64,000 nt of DNA from Schistosoma haematobium (taxonomy: Eukaryota > Platyhelminthes > Trematoda > Strigeidida > Schistosomatidae): positions 34,740,616 through 34,804,615 of the forward strand of contig NC_067196.1 in the NCBI RefSeq assembly GCF_000699445.3, read 5' to 3'. Shown in pieces: positions 47,355-57,862 of the stretch (its first letter is position 1; each line of letters starts with the position of its first letter). Under the pieces are notes generated by a model. The model was not told the origin of the DNA. It was given only the letters and a program-made list of their open reading frames with translations, and ran no database searches. The position numbers and the translations under genes are program-made.

Positions 47355-48120
47355 GTATCTGCCAAAGCAGTTACATTGGTAGAACAGAAAAGAGAGCCTA
47401 CGTCCGATTCAAAGAACATATTCCGAAGAGTTTGAGATCAAACGGACTAAAAGCATTCAGCAGCGCTGTCGCAAGACATCTCATTGACACAGGACACGAA
47501 GTCGATATACTGAAGTCCTTCAGGGTAATCAACAAACAATCAAATTCAAACCTTTTGAAATTCGCCGAAGCAATAGCAATCAAACGTTTAAAACCAGATC
47601 TTTGTATACAAAAAGAAACAGTAATAAATCTTTCCTTGCCCTGGTAACATTCACCCCAACCCCGTTTATTTTATTTTTATTACGTCATTTCAACTCTTTC
47701 TGAATTTTATAATTACATCACTCATAACTGACCAATTTCAATTCATATCTCTCTTTATTAACATTAATCTATTTTCAGTTACTTCATTACATAATCGTCT
47801 AATGTGTTTTAATTCCATGATTTCTAATCACTATTTCAATTTTCTGGAACCTTCCCTCCCAAACTCTATATATTCGAAACAAAAAAAATTTGATGACCTC
47901 ATTAACTCTAACGAAATCTTTACCACATTATGTTACATATATTCATCCTTCATCGCCCTCTGTTGTATAAGTATGTCAATATCTATAATAACGTTAAATT
48001 TCAAATATTTTAGGTTGTAAGCAGCTGATGAGAACCTAACGAAATAAAATGAATTCATATTATTCTGCACCAACCTTTGTTCTTACTCTCTTTAAAATAA
48101 TAAAGGGAACTATGTGTATG
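47355..48120 (+). mobile_element. inverted, 5'-truncated PLE copy
   Basis: Opposite in orientation to the array. It keeps the last 97 or so codons (TGCCAAAGCAG at the start, SYIGRTEKRAY, stop at 47645-47647), the 3' non-coding region and the ribozyme (48012-48076), and then 44 bp more, ending 'AACTATGTGTATG' at the right target duplication. It differs from the array in at least two places: Lys for Arg in RTEKRAY and one extra A in the A run near 47881. The junction with unit 4 (TCTATGTG/TATCTGCC) shows about 2 bp of overlap. Confidence 0.9.
48012..48076 (+). ncRNA. PLE hammerhead ribozyme in inverted copy
   Basis: Same 65-nt sequence on the + strand. Cleavage predicted after U48064, 56 nt before the right end of the insertion. 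Confidence 0.7.
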
Positions 48121-48134
48121 AAATATATGTGATT
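48121..48134. other. target site duplication of the PLE insertion, right
   Basis: AAATATATGTGATT, identical to 36200-36213. Confidence 0.85.
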
Positions 48135-48835
48135 GTTTACTAATTATATTCTGCCTGTTATTATCTTTCTTTTATCTTGTAAATTACCATTAATTTAATT
48201 TGGTTTCTATCTAAAACAATTTACTTACTCGAACAATAATAATAATAAATTTACACTGTTAAAAGTGATTATAGTTTATGGATGTATAATATTGTTGGGA
48301 AAGGATTTATGATAAATCGTAAAGGGAACGAATCAAGATTAATTGTTGGTAAGGCAATTAAATAAATAGTATGATATTGTTATTCTAATGAATCTAAAAT
48401 CTAAGCTTATTCTTATATTCTCGATTGAGTTTTACCAAACAGAAAAAAACAAGCAAATCAAGTTAGAAATCAGTTAAGATAATATAATACAGGAACTAAA
48501 TAATTTCATGTCAAAGAATAGAATCATCAAGATTAAGGAACAAAATACTCTGGTATTTGAATATCAATGTTTATTCAACAAACTAGGTCACTTGATTAGC
48601 AATAAATATATAATGAAAGAAATACAAAGACCAATTTAAAGGATAGTTTGTGTCATATATTGATCTCTTTAAAAATTTAACTATTCATGTAACTCAAAAC
48701 TATGTATCAACTTAATCAAAATCATAGAGACTTAAAAATCAAGCCTAACAGATTTCATATCAAAATGTCTTTTTTCAATTTTTCAGGCAATTCGATATAA
48801 TTTTCACAGATAAATATATTATTGATTGAGTTCCG
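48135..48835. other. E2 intron, nothing recognised
   Basis: AT-rich intronic DNA right of the PLE. Confidence 0.45.
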
Positions 48836-48837
48836 TG

Positions 48838-48955
48838 TGCGAGATTAAGGATGAGCACTGTTGAGGAGTCTTATACTAGGACGAAAAGTCCGTCCAGTGC
48901 ATTCAGGTTTCCAATGATGTTATAACATTGATCGGTTCATGATCTTAATAAAAAA
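48838..48955 (+). repeat. truncated hammerhead SINE
   Basis: Ribozyme region 48855-48900 has a perfect stem I (GCACUG/CAGUGC) and GAAA, but the core is UUGAGGA with the essential first C lost, so it is probably inactive. The tail ends near 48950 with GTTCATGATCTTAA. No tRNA-like head. Confidence 0.7.
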
Positions 48956-49242
48956 AAACTCAACTACCTAAACAACCTCACACCGATATATATTATTTAC
49001 AGATAAAACTAATGTTACATGAATTCAAAGTGAACAAAATTATGCATTATAGAAATTCTATACATTCTCAACAGTTTAAGAATTCACCTCATTACTTATT
49101 TTTGTACTTAATAAACTTAATGATACTGAACATTGATGCACATATGTATATTTTATTCAGAGAAAATGTTTTTTGATATTTTAGTAATTTAATAGTTGGA
49201 TTCGTTAGTCGATTGAAGCTAAACCCTTACGGAAAACCTGGA

Positions 49243-49289
49243 AGCATTGGACAGCCGTTTCGTCCTATTGTGGGACTCCTCAGCAGTTC
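49243..49289 (-). ncRNA. hammerhead ribozyme in SINE
   Basis: CUGAGGA, GUCC/GGAC stem II with CACAAUA loop, GAAAC, a GGCUG stem III segment and GUC are kept; stem I (GAACUG with CAAUGC) has mismatches. Confidence 0.55.
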
Positions 49290-49443
49290 GTAACCGGACC
49301 CAAGACCTATCGGTCTCGAGTACGAGCGCTTAACCACTAAACCATTAAGCCTGCACCCAATGGTGCTAATGCCTATTTCCAACCAATCCACGAAAGTGAG
49401 CCATTGTCTACCGTTGAATCTCTCGGGACGGGATCATCGGTGC

Positions 49444-49488
49444 GCACTGCTGAGGATTCCCATACTAGGACGGAACGGCCGTCAGTGC
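49444..49488 (+). ncRNA. hammerhead ribozyme in SINE, probably inactive
   Basis: Core CUGAGGA is kept, but GAAA reads GGAA and one base is missing at the cleavage triplet/stem I border. Confidence 0.5.
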
Positions 49489-49545
49489 TTCTAGGTCTTC
49501 CATGGTGAACTAGTTTCATTTGACTCATGAATTCAACTAATAAAT

Positions 49546-50055
49546 ATGTATACTTGTCACAATTCTATTGTACAAATAAATTTACTCAATGTTTTATTAA
49601 CTTTTAGCTTGATTGACGTATTCCAAATAAAACATTTATACTAGTTATTAACTTGTGTTCGAAGATTTTTAAAAAGAAACAATCAACAAAGAATCATAAA
49701 TCTAGTTTTTTGCTCTACATCACACTCATTAGTAAGACTTATTTGTAATCATAATAAAGTTGATAATATTCAGCATAATATTCAAAGTATTTTAACCTAG
49801 TACCATACTGGAGGATATTATCACTTAATTCTATAGATTAGTATGAAATAAATAGATAAAATAATTATAGTTATTATTGAATGATATACTAGTATGGATA
49901 CTAAGACTATCCTATACATTGGAATCATTAAAATAATAAAGGGTCTATGTGTTACGTGAAAAGATAACAGACTATGAAAACCTTAGCACACTTAGTATTA
50001 TTAAAGAATTAATATCTAACAAATGAACAGTTTAAAATCATTTAATATTACTAAC
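49546..50055. other. E2 intron, nothing recognised
   Basis: AT-rich intronic DNA next to the exon at 50056. Confidence 0.45.
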
Positions 50056-50244
50056 CTCAAATTCATATTCAGCATGAGCGTATAATCCTTCATTAGGAGA
50101 GATTTTCACACGAAATTGTATTTCATCTGACTGATTTGAATGATTACTATTATTATCCCATGATAAAATTTTAGCTTGTCCATTAGTTTCAATCTCGATC
50201 ATACAGATTAACTCGGATAATTGTCTCCATACTACTTTATACAT
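50056..50244 (-). CDS. E2 conjugating enzyme (UBC12/UBE2M-like), first recognised exon
   Basis: From an ATG at 50244 (context CCAATG) to a donor GTTAGT (50055-50050), 63 codons ending in phase 0, which fits the exon at 29950. WRQLSELICMIEI matches the α1 helix of E2s (R..L.EL), and EIQFRVKISPNEGLYAHAEYEFE matches the β2-β3 hairpin (F.V.I.P.EG.Y....Y.FE). The middle has an Asn/Ser-rich insertion (about 31-39). No acceptor is obvious right before the ATG, so it is a reasonable start, but a further upstream exon is possible since α1 looks short. The 20.1-kb intron that follows contains the Penelope array, SINEs and LINE pieces. Confidence 0.75.
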
Positions 50245-50299
50245 TGGTATACGTATGTTTTAGCATCTATTCATTCATATGAACTATTTAGATGCAGTA

Positions 50300-50302
<3 letters not shown>

Positions 50303-50349
<47 letters not shown>
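50303..50349. repeat. (AT)n microsatellite
   Basis: About 23 AT units, 60 bp upstream of the E2 exon start codon on the gene's strand. Confidence 0.95.
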
Positions 50350-50355
<6 letters not shown>

Positions 50356-52595
50356 GAAATTGTTAAGACAACTTTAGATTACCCTTCTAGATGGATCGAT
50401 ATTTGTAAATTAAAAATTTCTATGTTTTTAGTTGTTGTTATTGTGATTTATTCACACTTTGATTTACTCATTTGTATTCTTTGTTTTGTTCTCATTTAAA
50501 AACAAACAAGAAATGCAATTTTACACGGTACGTAAACTTTTTTATTATTTTAGATTGATTATTCTTTTGTTATGAATTTCTAAAAGTTTTAAAATATTTT
50601 CTTACTTTGATTAGTTAAACTATTGATGTTAATGTATTAATAGTCCATTGTCGACACGTATAATTATAATCTTAAAGGATCAAAAATTAAAAAAAAACAG
50701 TCCTTAAGAAATTCCCAGTTAACAAGTAGTTTAATATGCAGGAAACGTTTGGGGAATTATAGAAAGTAATGACATAATATGTCAATGATTTAACATGTAA
50801 TCAAACTCAGGAAGCTATAGTTTTTCACTAATCAAAATACCATCCAATTACTGCGTTAAAATCCAAAGGTTCATAGTTTTTTTTATTCTTTTTAAATTAT
50901 ACACAATTGCCCCCTCCCCAAAGAACCCATCTAAATCGAAAAATATTTATCATGATATGCTTCCAATTATTTCTTTCAACCATATTTCATTCCAAAAAAT
51001 AATGAATATCCTTATCAATCTGAATGCCGATAATCTCTCCAGTACAGCGAATGCCCTGAATCCATAAATTCACTCATAATGAAATAAGAGTGAAAGTGAG
51101 TAAATTATGAACTTGGGAATATATTAGTAATTAACAAATTAAATTAAGAATACATTATTTAGTCTAAAGTGACTGATATCTTCTAAGTTTTTTTACAATA
51201 TCTCCTTGTAAATGACTGAACCTTGTTCCGACAGCTTCGGATTAAGCAATGTTTTATGAATATGATATTAATCCTTATGAAACACAAACTACAGGACTTT
51301 AAATAAACTGATCACTTGATGATTTGTATTGATTGTTCTAATCCTTTTTCATATAACACATATACTTTACTATAGAGCACAGAAGTATTACATAAATTGT
51401 CCTAAAGATAACGTCTATAATACACCCGAATGGAATTTTTTTCCTTAATCGTTCAAGGATCATTAACGCAGATATTCACAGCTTTCAAATTCATCTACAT
51501 GGTTTGCTTGATAAATTTTGTAAAAGACAATGTCCAAACATATTCGTCTTACCTAATCGAATGGAATAACATTGATACGTTACTCCATGAATATAAACAT
51601 ATCTACTTAAATAGTGAAGATCTTATTTAAAAACGTACAACAGTAGTAAGTCGAATGAAAGTTAATAAGTAATTTGAGTTTGATAACAAACTTTACGGAA
51701 ATTAGAAGTGATAGTATGTTTTCCCCCCTTTCTGATGAACTAATTATAGCATAACACAATGTTATGTTCTCATGTTGATTTTTAAATAAAATTATTCTAA
51801 GTGATGTTGACATTATTTGTAATATTCATCTGGAAACAGTCCTCTTCATTCATGCTAAAATTAAATTAACTGATAAAGTTGAAACGGTTGAATGACTTTC
51901 ATCGCCAGATCTTTGATTGTAAAGAATAGATGGTTATATTAGGCTTGCTGTTTTCCAAAATAATGTCGTTAAAAGATTAATTTAATAGCATACAACTTCA
52001 ATGTCATGAAAAAGAAATAAATTGGTTTACCGAACGTGAGTCTCCTTGCACCACATACTAACACTGAATTCATGTTATTTTATCTTTTTAATGAAATGTC
52101 AACTTTTCTAATCGGATTTTCTATTCGAATAAAATTACTAGTATAATCGAGATGTATCACAAACATAAAAAGTTTTTGAAACCAAAGTTATATTTACAAA
52201 TGGGCATAACCACTGGGTTTACGCATGCATTTGATCGAAAAATTATTGCACAAAATGGTTGTCATTTTTTTTCAAATATAAGAATGGAACTTTTTTTATC
52301 GACGCTTTGATAAGGTAAATAAACAAAAAGTTAGAGTTTAATTGGAAATCTTCGAAAAAGGCTACATATATGACTCCTCTTTATCTGAAAAAGGTGAATT
52401 CATTCACATTAAAACCTATTGATGCAACTTTCTTGATTGTTTCCTGAAGATTTTTTTGTTTAACACTTTTAATTCCTCTCTTTGATGTTCAAACTGAGAC
52501 TTGTATTCAGTAACTTTCGCACCTAACGCCCAAATCGCTATTTAATGAGCTGATTCAAATTTCCTTTTTAATACAAGATTCTTATTTGTTTATTT
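50350..52595. other. no supported gene
   Basis: AT-rich DNA upstream of the first recognised E2 exon. The promoter or further 5' exons of that gene may lie here, but I see no distinct signal. Confidence 0.4.
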
Positions 52596-52599
52596 ATAT

Positions 52600-53930
52600 G
52601 AACACATAAAGATTGGTACAAAGGTGCATCAAATACATATGCGCCACGCAATAACAGTGAGAATGTGAAGAGATAGAGAATATAAAGCACATATAAGAAA
52701 AAGAACAACAATAATGAACAGAAATTGGTGCATGAAAGTGAGTAATAATAATTATAATCGTAATAATGGGAGGGGCAGTTCAGTTACCAAAGGTACAACC
52801 AGAAATTTTCTCAGTTAAAGAGGTTACGTCTATTATTTTATGGAGAAAATAAAAGAAAGTTACAGCAGGATTGCCACTAGATTCTACTCTAAACCGTATC
52901 TGATAACGTCTACCAACTCTATTTCACCATTTTTAGGACCCAACCAGGAAGTCGTGAAGGACCAACAGAAGCCAGTTCTGTACAGCTTTCTTTCATACCA
53001 TGACACACACTGATCACCTAACCGCTGTTCTGGGACGATATTCATAGAACATATCCGAGCCACCGGAGTCGATGTTTCAAGATAGTGATACCAATTGAAT
53101 TATTGTCTCAGAGCTCGAACACACGATGCCGAGCCTCTGCATTACTAACATGGTGTTGCCACTGGATGCCAGCAATCCTTCGGAGATAACGAAGATCAGA
53201 CGCAGAGAGTCGTGTAACATCCTCAACTCAGGAGGACCAGGTTTCAAAAGCATAGAGCAAAACTGCTCTCACCGATGCGTCGTAGATCCGATCTTTTACA
53301 GCCAGAATAAAATCACGAAGACGCCAAAGATGGTCCAGGTTGACATAAGCCGCATGAATCGATCTCATCTCTCACGCTGACACCAGTATTTACATAGCTA
53401 CCCAGATAAACGAACTTCTCGACTACTTCTACATGCTCACTACACAGAGTGAGGTCAGGATCAGGGTCCTGCCAATCTTGTAAAAGTACTTTGCACTTCG
53501 AAGGTGCAAAGCACATACCATACCTATGGACACTTATTGATAACTGATCGAGTGCGGATTGCATGGCTTGAGTATCATCGTACAGTAAGACAATATCATC
53601 CTCATACTGAAGGTCGAGAAGTCTTTCTACAGGCAACAGAAGCACACCAGCATTACCTACATCTATCAGAGCTGTTTCCAGAAAGTCATCGATAGCAAAG
53701 TTGAAGAGCAATGGTGAGATTAAGCAACCCTGCCTCACCCCACTACCTGAATTGGACAATGGAGAGAGGTGATTGTATGTCCTCAATTTGTCTGTGTTCG
53801 TGTACAAACCTTTCAAGATGTTAATAAACATCACAGTCACAAACGTTTTCAAAAAACAATCCCAGATGGCAGTCCTGTCCAATGAGTCTAAGGCAGAACT
53901 AATAACAAGTAACACTAGAACTGTTGGCCT
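52600..53930 (-). pseudogene. degenerate non-LTR retrotransposon, RT and 3' region
   Basis: The frame 53915-53313 on the - strand has RT motif A remnants (ALDSLDRTAIWDC, near residues 8-20), motif B SGVRQGCLISPLLFNFAIDD (about 57-77), and motif C as QYEDDIVLL (about 104-112), with Glu-Asp-Asp replacing the usual Ala-Asp-Asp. CFAPSKCKVLLQDWQD and VEKFVYLGSYV follow. Beyond 53313 it continues in broken frames, with a HHVSNA-like and WLGHVL-like region and WGPRD-like end, towards about 52850. It finishes next to the short repeat at 52600-52650. Same family as 60.64-62.06 kb. Confidence 0.8.
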
Positions 53931-53934
53931 GTAA

Positions 53935-54625
53935 TACTTATAACAGTATTCTAGATAAAATCTGGGAACTGAATGTAATCCCTTCTAATTGGTCTCAATA
54001 TATAAGAAGGGATCAAAAATCATCCTGTGATAACCATATAGGGATTAGTTTGATCAACATAGCGCTTAACAAAGACTCGTGAACTAACCGCAAACACGAG
54101 AAAATCAGACTGACTTCAGACCTGGTTGTGGCTGCATTGACCACATATTCACCATTCGTCAGGCTCCAGAACACAGACACGCTTATCGGCTTCCAACAAT
54201 GATAGTTTTTATTGACTTAACAGTAGCATTTGACTCTGTCGACCAAGAGGTACTGTGGCGTTGTCTGTCATTGAAAAGTGTACCTTAGGAATACATAAAC
54301 CTTGTAAAGATTCTTTACTCGAACACTACCAGTCGAGTCAGAGTTTATGGCAAACCGTCATCTGATTTCGCAATCTCAAGTGGTGTCCGTCAAGGCTGTC
54401 CATTTTTGTTCAATCTCATCATATACCTACTGCTGGAAATAAATCTCGTTGACTAAATTTCTGGGGATCGATCTCCTACCATAAGGTCCGCTTATTGACT
54501 TAGAATACGCAGACGATATAATCCTGTTTGGTGAAGACGCTGATAAAATGCAGAGTATTTCGGTAGCACTGTGTGGAGCACAGTGTTTCAAACCGACTGA
54601 TTTTGTAGATGTGGACCAATTGACG
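53935..54625 (+). pseudogene. degenerate non-LTR retrotransposon, RT part
   Basis: The + strand in shifting frames shows SIYKKGSK, GCIDHIFTIRQAPEHRHAYR, motif A IVFIDLTVAFDSVDQEVLWRC, the SNTTSRVRVYGKPSSDFA block, motif B SGVRQGCPFLFNL and a decayed motif C region (near 54500) before it stops. It matches the copy at 14.5-16.0 kb block by block. It lies head-to-head with the - strand element ending at 53930. Confidence 0.8.
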
Positions 54626-56075
54626 TCAGTTAACTCATAGTAATGAAGGATCACTACGAATCTTGAATGTTCTCAGATTTAAATAATCATTATTAAGAAG
54701 TCCCACCGATAGGCGAAACAGACCTCCTTTATTGATTTTCAGTAGTTATTTCAGTAAAAAGTATTTCTGAGTTATACCAAAAGTATTTTAGATAAAAATT
54801 ATATATATGTTATACATTTTCATTGCCAGGAAATGTTTTCAAATACAAAACACTTCGTAATTTGGAAATAATCCAACCACACTTTACTTTCACATTGATA
54901 AGAAACATTTCTTTCTATTTTAGCATGTTCAATATAATGACATCAACGTGAATACGGATGAATCATTAAGCAAATCAAAACAACAATAACTTCCTTATAA
55001 ATACATTTTTCTTTCTTGTTAAGAGAATGTCAATAATGTGCACTCTAATTAAATTATTCATTCATATGACATAATTAAATATAAAATCGGATCAATTACA
55101 TTTCAATGCCTAATAACAATCAGCTATTCAATTACTTAATTTGTGTTGAACAATAACAACAAAAAGTTATCATCTATGGATATTAAAAAAAAAACTTATC
55201 ACGGTATATTTTCCAAATTCGTCATTCTCATTATATTCTACTATTAATGTATAATTTAATTTTTGGCAATTCGATGTCAGATATGTGATTGATAGAATTC
55301 TTGTCACTACAAAATGACAACACAATCTCATACATTCTATTGATCAAAGATTGATATATGAATAAATACGTCTATAAGTTGTTGTTTTTTTTTTTCATTA
55401 CTTTATGGAAGTTAGAAAAAACTGATCAAAGAAATCAAATTACTGCTTAAGTCATACTTTACAGAGGACATAAAATAGATATAGAATAAGGTCACAGACT
55501 ACCAGACAAAGATCATTATTTATTCTTATATATATTACTCATCCAGAGTATACAAACGTATTAAATAAATCATGAAATGACAACAGTAAGTAAAAGATTT
55601 TTGAAACAGCTGTAGTATTTTCCCTGTATATACCTTGAGAATAATTTATGATAGAAAGTATATTTTCTCAATTATAAGTACAATTGGAATATATTGACGA
55701 CAATATCGTTAAGTATTCTTTTATAATCAAAAATAATCACTAAAAGGATTGATCTATGATTGTTCGGATGAGTTAAAAAGACTGCCACTAAAAATATTTC
55801 AAGGTAGAAGTGAATAGACTTGATAAGACCCTAGTAAGAATAAATAGTTGAGTCCCTTACTTTCATTCCATGGAATTTATCAGTTGGTTTCATTAAATGA
55901 AGACAAAAAACTTCGTCTAAAACATTCTCAACGCCTTTTTCCACTCAATCCAAGAGAAACCTTTGAAATACGCTTTATATATTGAGGAAACCATAAAACC
56001 TTACAAGGGCATGTAAGAAATGAAGTGAAAATGTGGGCAGACGTTAATGAGTACGAAGATTACTGGAGTTAACAT
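54626..56075. other. no supported gene
   Basis: AT-rich DNA. A short stretch at 54695-54722 resembles the stem II/GAAAC part of the hammerhead SINEs but is too short to call. Confidence 0.4.
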
Positions 56076-56091
56076 AACTCCTAGTCTGGTA

Positions 56092-56406
56092 ACTAGTATA
56101 GGGGTTGTGGAGATTATTAAGTTTTTAATTGAGATCATGAACCGATTGATGTTAGACCACCACAATTGAAAACCTGGAAGCACTGGACGGCCGTTTCATT
56201 ATCACCATTGGATGCCGGCTCAGTGGTCCAGTTGGTTAAGCGTTCGCGCGCGAGACCGAAGGCACTGGGTTCAAATCTCGCGAACGGGATCGTGGATGCG
56301 CACTGCTGAGGAGTCCCACAATAGGACAAAACGGCCATCCAGTGCTTCCCGGTTTTCAATTGTGGTGGTCTAACATCAATCAGTTCATGATCTCAATTTT
56401 AAAAAA
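56092..56406 (+). repeat. hammerhead SINE with inverted left arm and 13-bp flanking repeat
   Basis: Left arm (about 56108-56199) is an inverted tail plus part of the ribozyme. The rest is a + strand SINE: tRNA-like head at about 56207-56280 (A-box-like CAGTTGGTTAAGCG, B-box-like GGGTTCAAATC), ribozyme 56300-56345 and a tail ending in TTTTAAAAAA at 56406. TCCTAGTCTGGTA occurs at 56079-56091 and again at 56407-56419, right after the A run. This is what a LINE-mobilised retroposon leaves as target duplication, so the inverted left arm was part of the inserted unit. Confidence 0.8.
56300..56345 (+). ncRNA. hammerhead ribozyme in SINE, one core change
   Basis: Stem I GCACUG/CAGUGC is perfect, CUGAGGA and stem II are intact, but GAAA reads AAAA (the conserved G is lost) and the triplet is AUC. 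Loss of that G should abolish or strongly reduce cleavage. Confidence 0.6.
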
Positions 56407-56419
56407 TCCTAGTCTGGTA

Positions 56420-57785
56420 GCCTAGAAATATAGATGAACTATGAATACTGTAATTAATATTATTTGGTTTTCGATAAAACCTGTGTATTTGGCCTTCTTT
56501 GACACGTGGGTTGGTATAACCTACGAGTGTATTAATGTTTATTTTGGATGTTAGATCAAATAATACAAAATCGAAACAGGGATCATCAGAAATATTTTCT
56601 ATAATTACGTAGGCAATATAACTACCTACTTTTAACTAAATCACGTTATTTGGAGAAACTGAAATAAATAAAGCATTCTATATAACTAGTGCATTTTAAG
56701 GTGACTACGATCGTAACCAAGTTCTATCATTAACATACGGAAAAAAACATTGATTTGAGCTAACAAATACACCAACACTAAGATGATAGTCACTTAACGT
56801 AACGACTCACATTTTCAATAGTAATGCTGTCTTTATTAGTCAACGGAATTACTATGAACGTAGTCATTGTATCATGACTAAAAAATATATTTCTATTTAC
56901 AACTGTACAAATTCGATTCAGATTTGTTAATATAACTGTAAAATACAAATTATTCACTTTTAACAAAGGCTTTACAACAAACAAAAACATGAGTAATTGA
57001 TAATAAATATCTTACACTAATTTCAATCAACACTGACTCATAAACTATGTACGAATTAAACTTCTGTTTCTTCTTCTAAATACAAAAAACTAAATGAATC
57101 GAGAACTAAAACGAATAAACGGATAATCAATTGTACCCTCATACTATAAACGTAACATATCTATCCATGTTTTTAAAATATGGGAAAGCGGCGTGTTTGT
57201 AAATTAGGTATTTATCCAACATGCTCCACATTCAAAACCACCCCTTCAATATTCCATTCTGGACAACATTCACAAACAGATTAGGACTAATAACTTAGCG
57301 CATAAACCACGTAAACTTGATGAGTTAAAATTACCATCGTTTTCATCAACAATACGCATTGAAAACAATACAAAAGCAATTCATTGATCAACAATAATCC
57401 TTTTAATTTAAAAAATGAAAACAAGAGAAACTGTGAAAGGTCCACCTATAAGACAGGATAATAGTTTGTCAATTAAGCTATGGTCAAGAAAAAAACTCAA
57501 TATGTTGATGCATAGTGAAAAATGTAACAACAGAAACGAATAACAAAAGGAGTGTATGAAATGAAGAATCCAAAAACAGAGCAAAGGAAGAAAAAAATAA
57601 AGTAATATAAGGACAGAACTAATTATGACCGTAAGTATAAGCAATGAAATTTGATTGGCTTTTGTTTAACTTTCGATAGATACTTAACAAAAACAGCATA
57701 TTAGCTCTATTGAACTAAGAAAACAAAAATAAAGCAATGAAAACAAACAAGCAAGATATTTTGAACAAGTATTTATTTATACATG

Positions 57786-57862
<77 letters not shown>

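Larger units (their letters stand above)
36214..48120 (-). mobile_element. Penelope-like element: tandem array plus inverted truncated copy
   Basis: An 11.9-kb composite insertion in the 20-kb intron of the E2 gene, in the same orientation as that gene. Units repeat at 36211, 39056, 41899 and 44744 (periods 2845, 2843, 2845). Unit 4 stops at about 47354 and is joined to a head-to-head partner on the + strand (47355-48120). The layout of tandem units with an LTR-like overlap and a 5'-truncated inverted copy is typical of Penelope-like elements. The units appear nearly identical: the changes I found are single-base length changes in T runs and one silent C/T difference near 43206. Such identity points to recent insertion or gene conversion. 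The S. mansoni PLE known as Cercyon is a likely relative, but I did not search. Confidence 0.93.
49175..49545. repeat. hammerhead SINE pair in inverted arrangement
   Basis: Left: a - strand copy with a tail (49175-49242), ribozyme (49243-49289) and tRNA-like head (about 49290-49362, A-box-like TAGTGGTTAAGCG, B-box region degraded). Right: a + strand body without head, with ribozyme at 49444-49488 and a tail to about 49545. The outer arms are inverted relative to each other as in the copies at 19.7, 31.7 and 56.1 kb. Confidence 0.75.

Noticed and set aside
47192..47647. A 151-codon + strand frame starting in unit 4 antisense and ending in the inverted PLE copy
   Set aside because: Its first 53 codons are antisense to unit 4 and the rest is the C-terminus of the inverted copy; it is an accident of the head-to-head junction.
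36211..48120. LTR retrotransposon or endogenous virus because of repeated terminal segments
   Set aside because: The RT has Penelope-type motifs with a C-terminal GIY-YIG domain; there is no gag, protease, RNase H or integrase, and no primer binding site.
50303..50349. AT run as promoter element of the E2 gene
   Set aside because: It is a plain microsatellite like the one at 57.8 kb; position near the exon is not evidence of function.
54695..54722. Another hammerhead remnant next to the LINE
   Set aside because: Only the stem II/GAAAC part resembles the SINE ribozyme and no tail or head follows, so the match could be chance.
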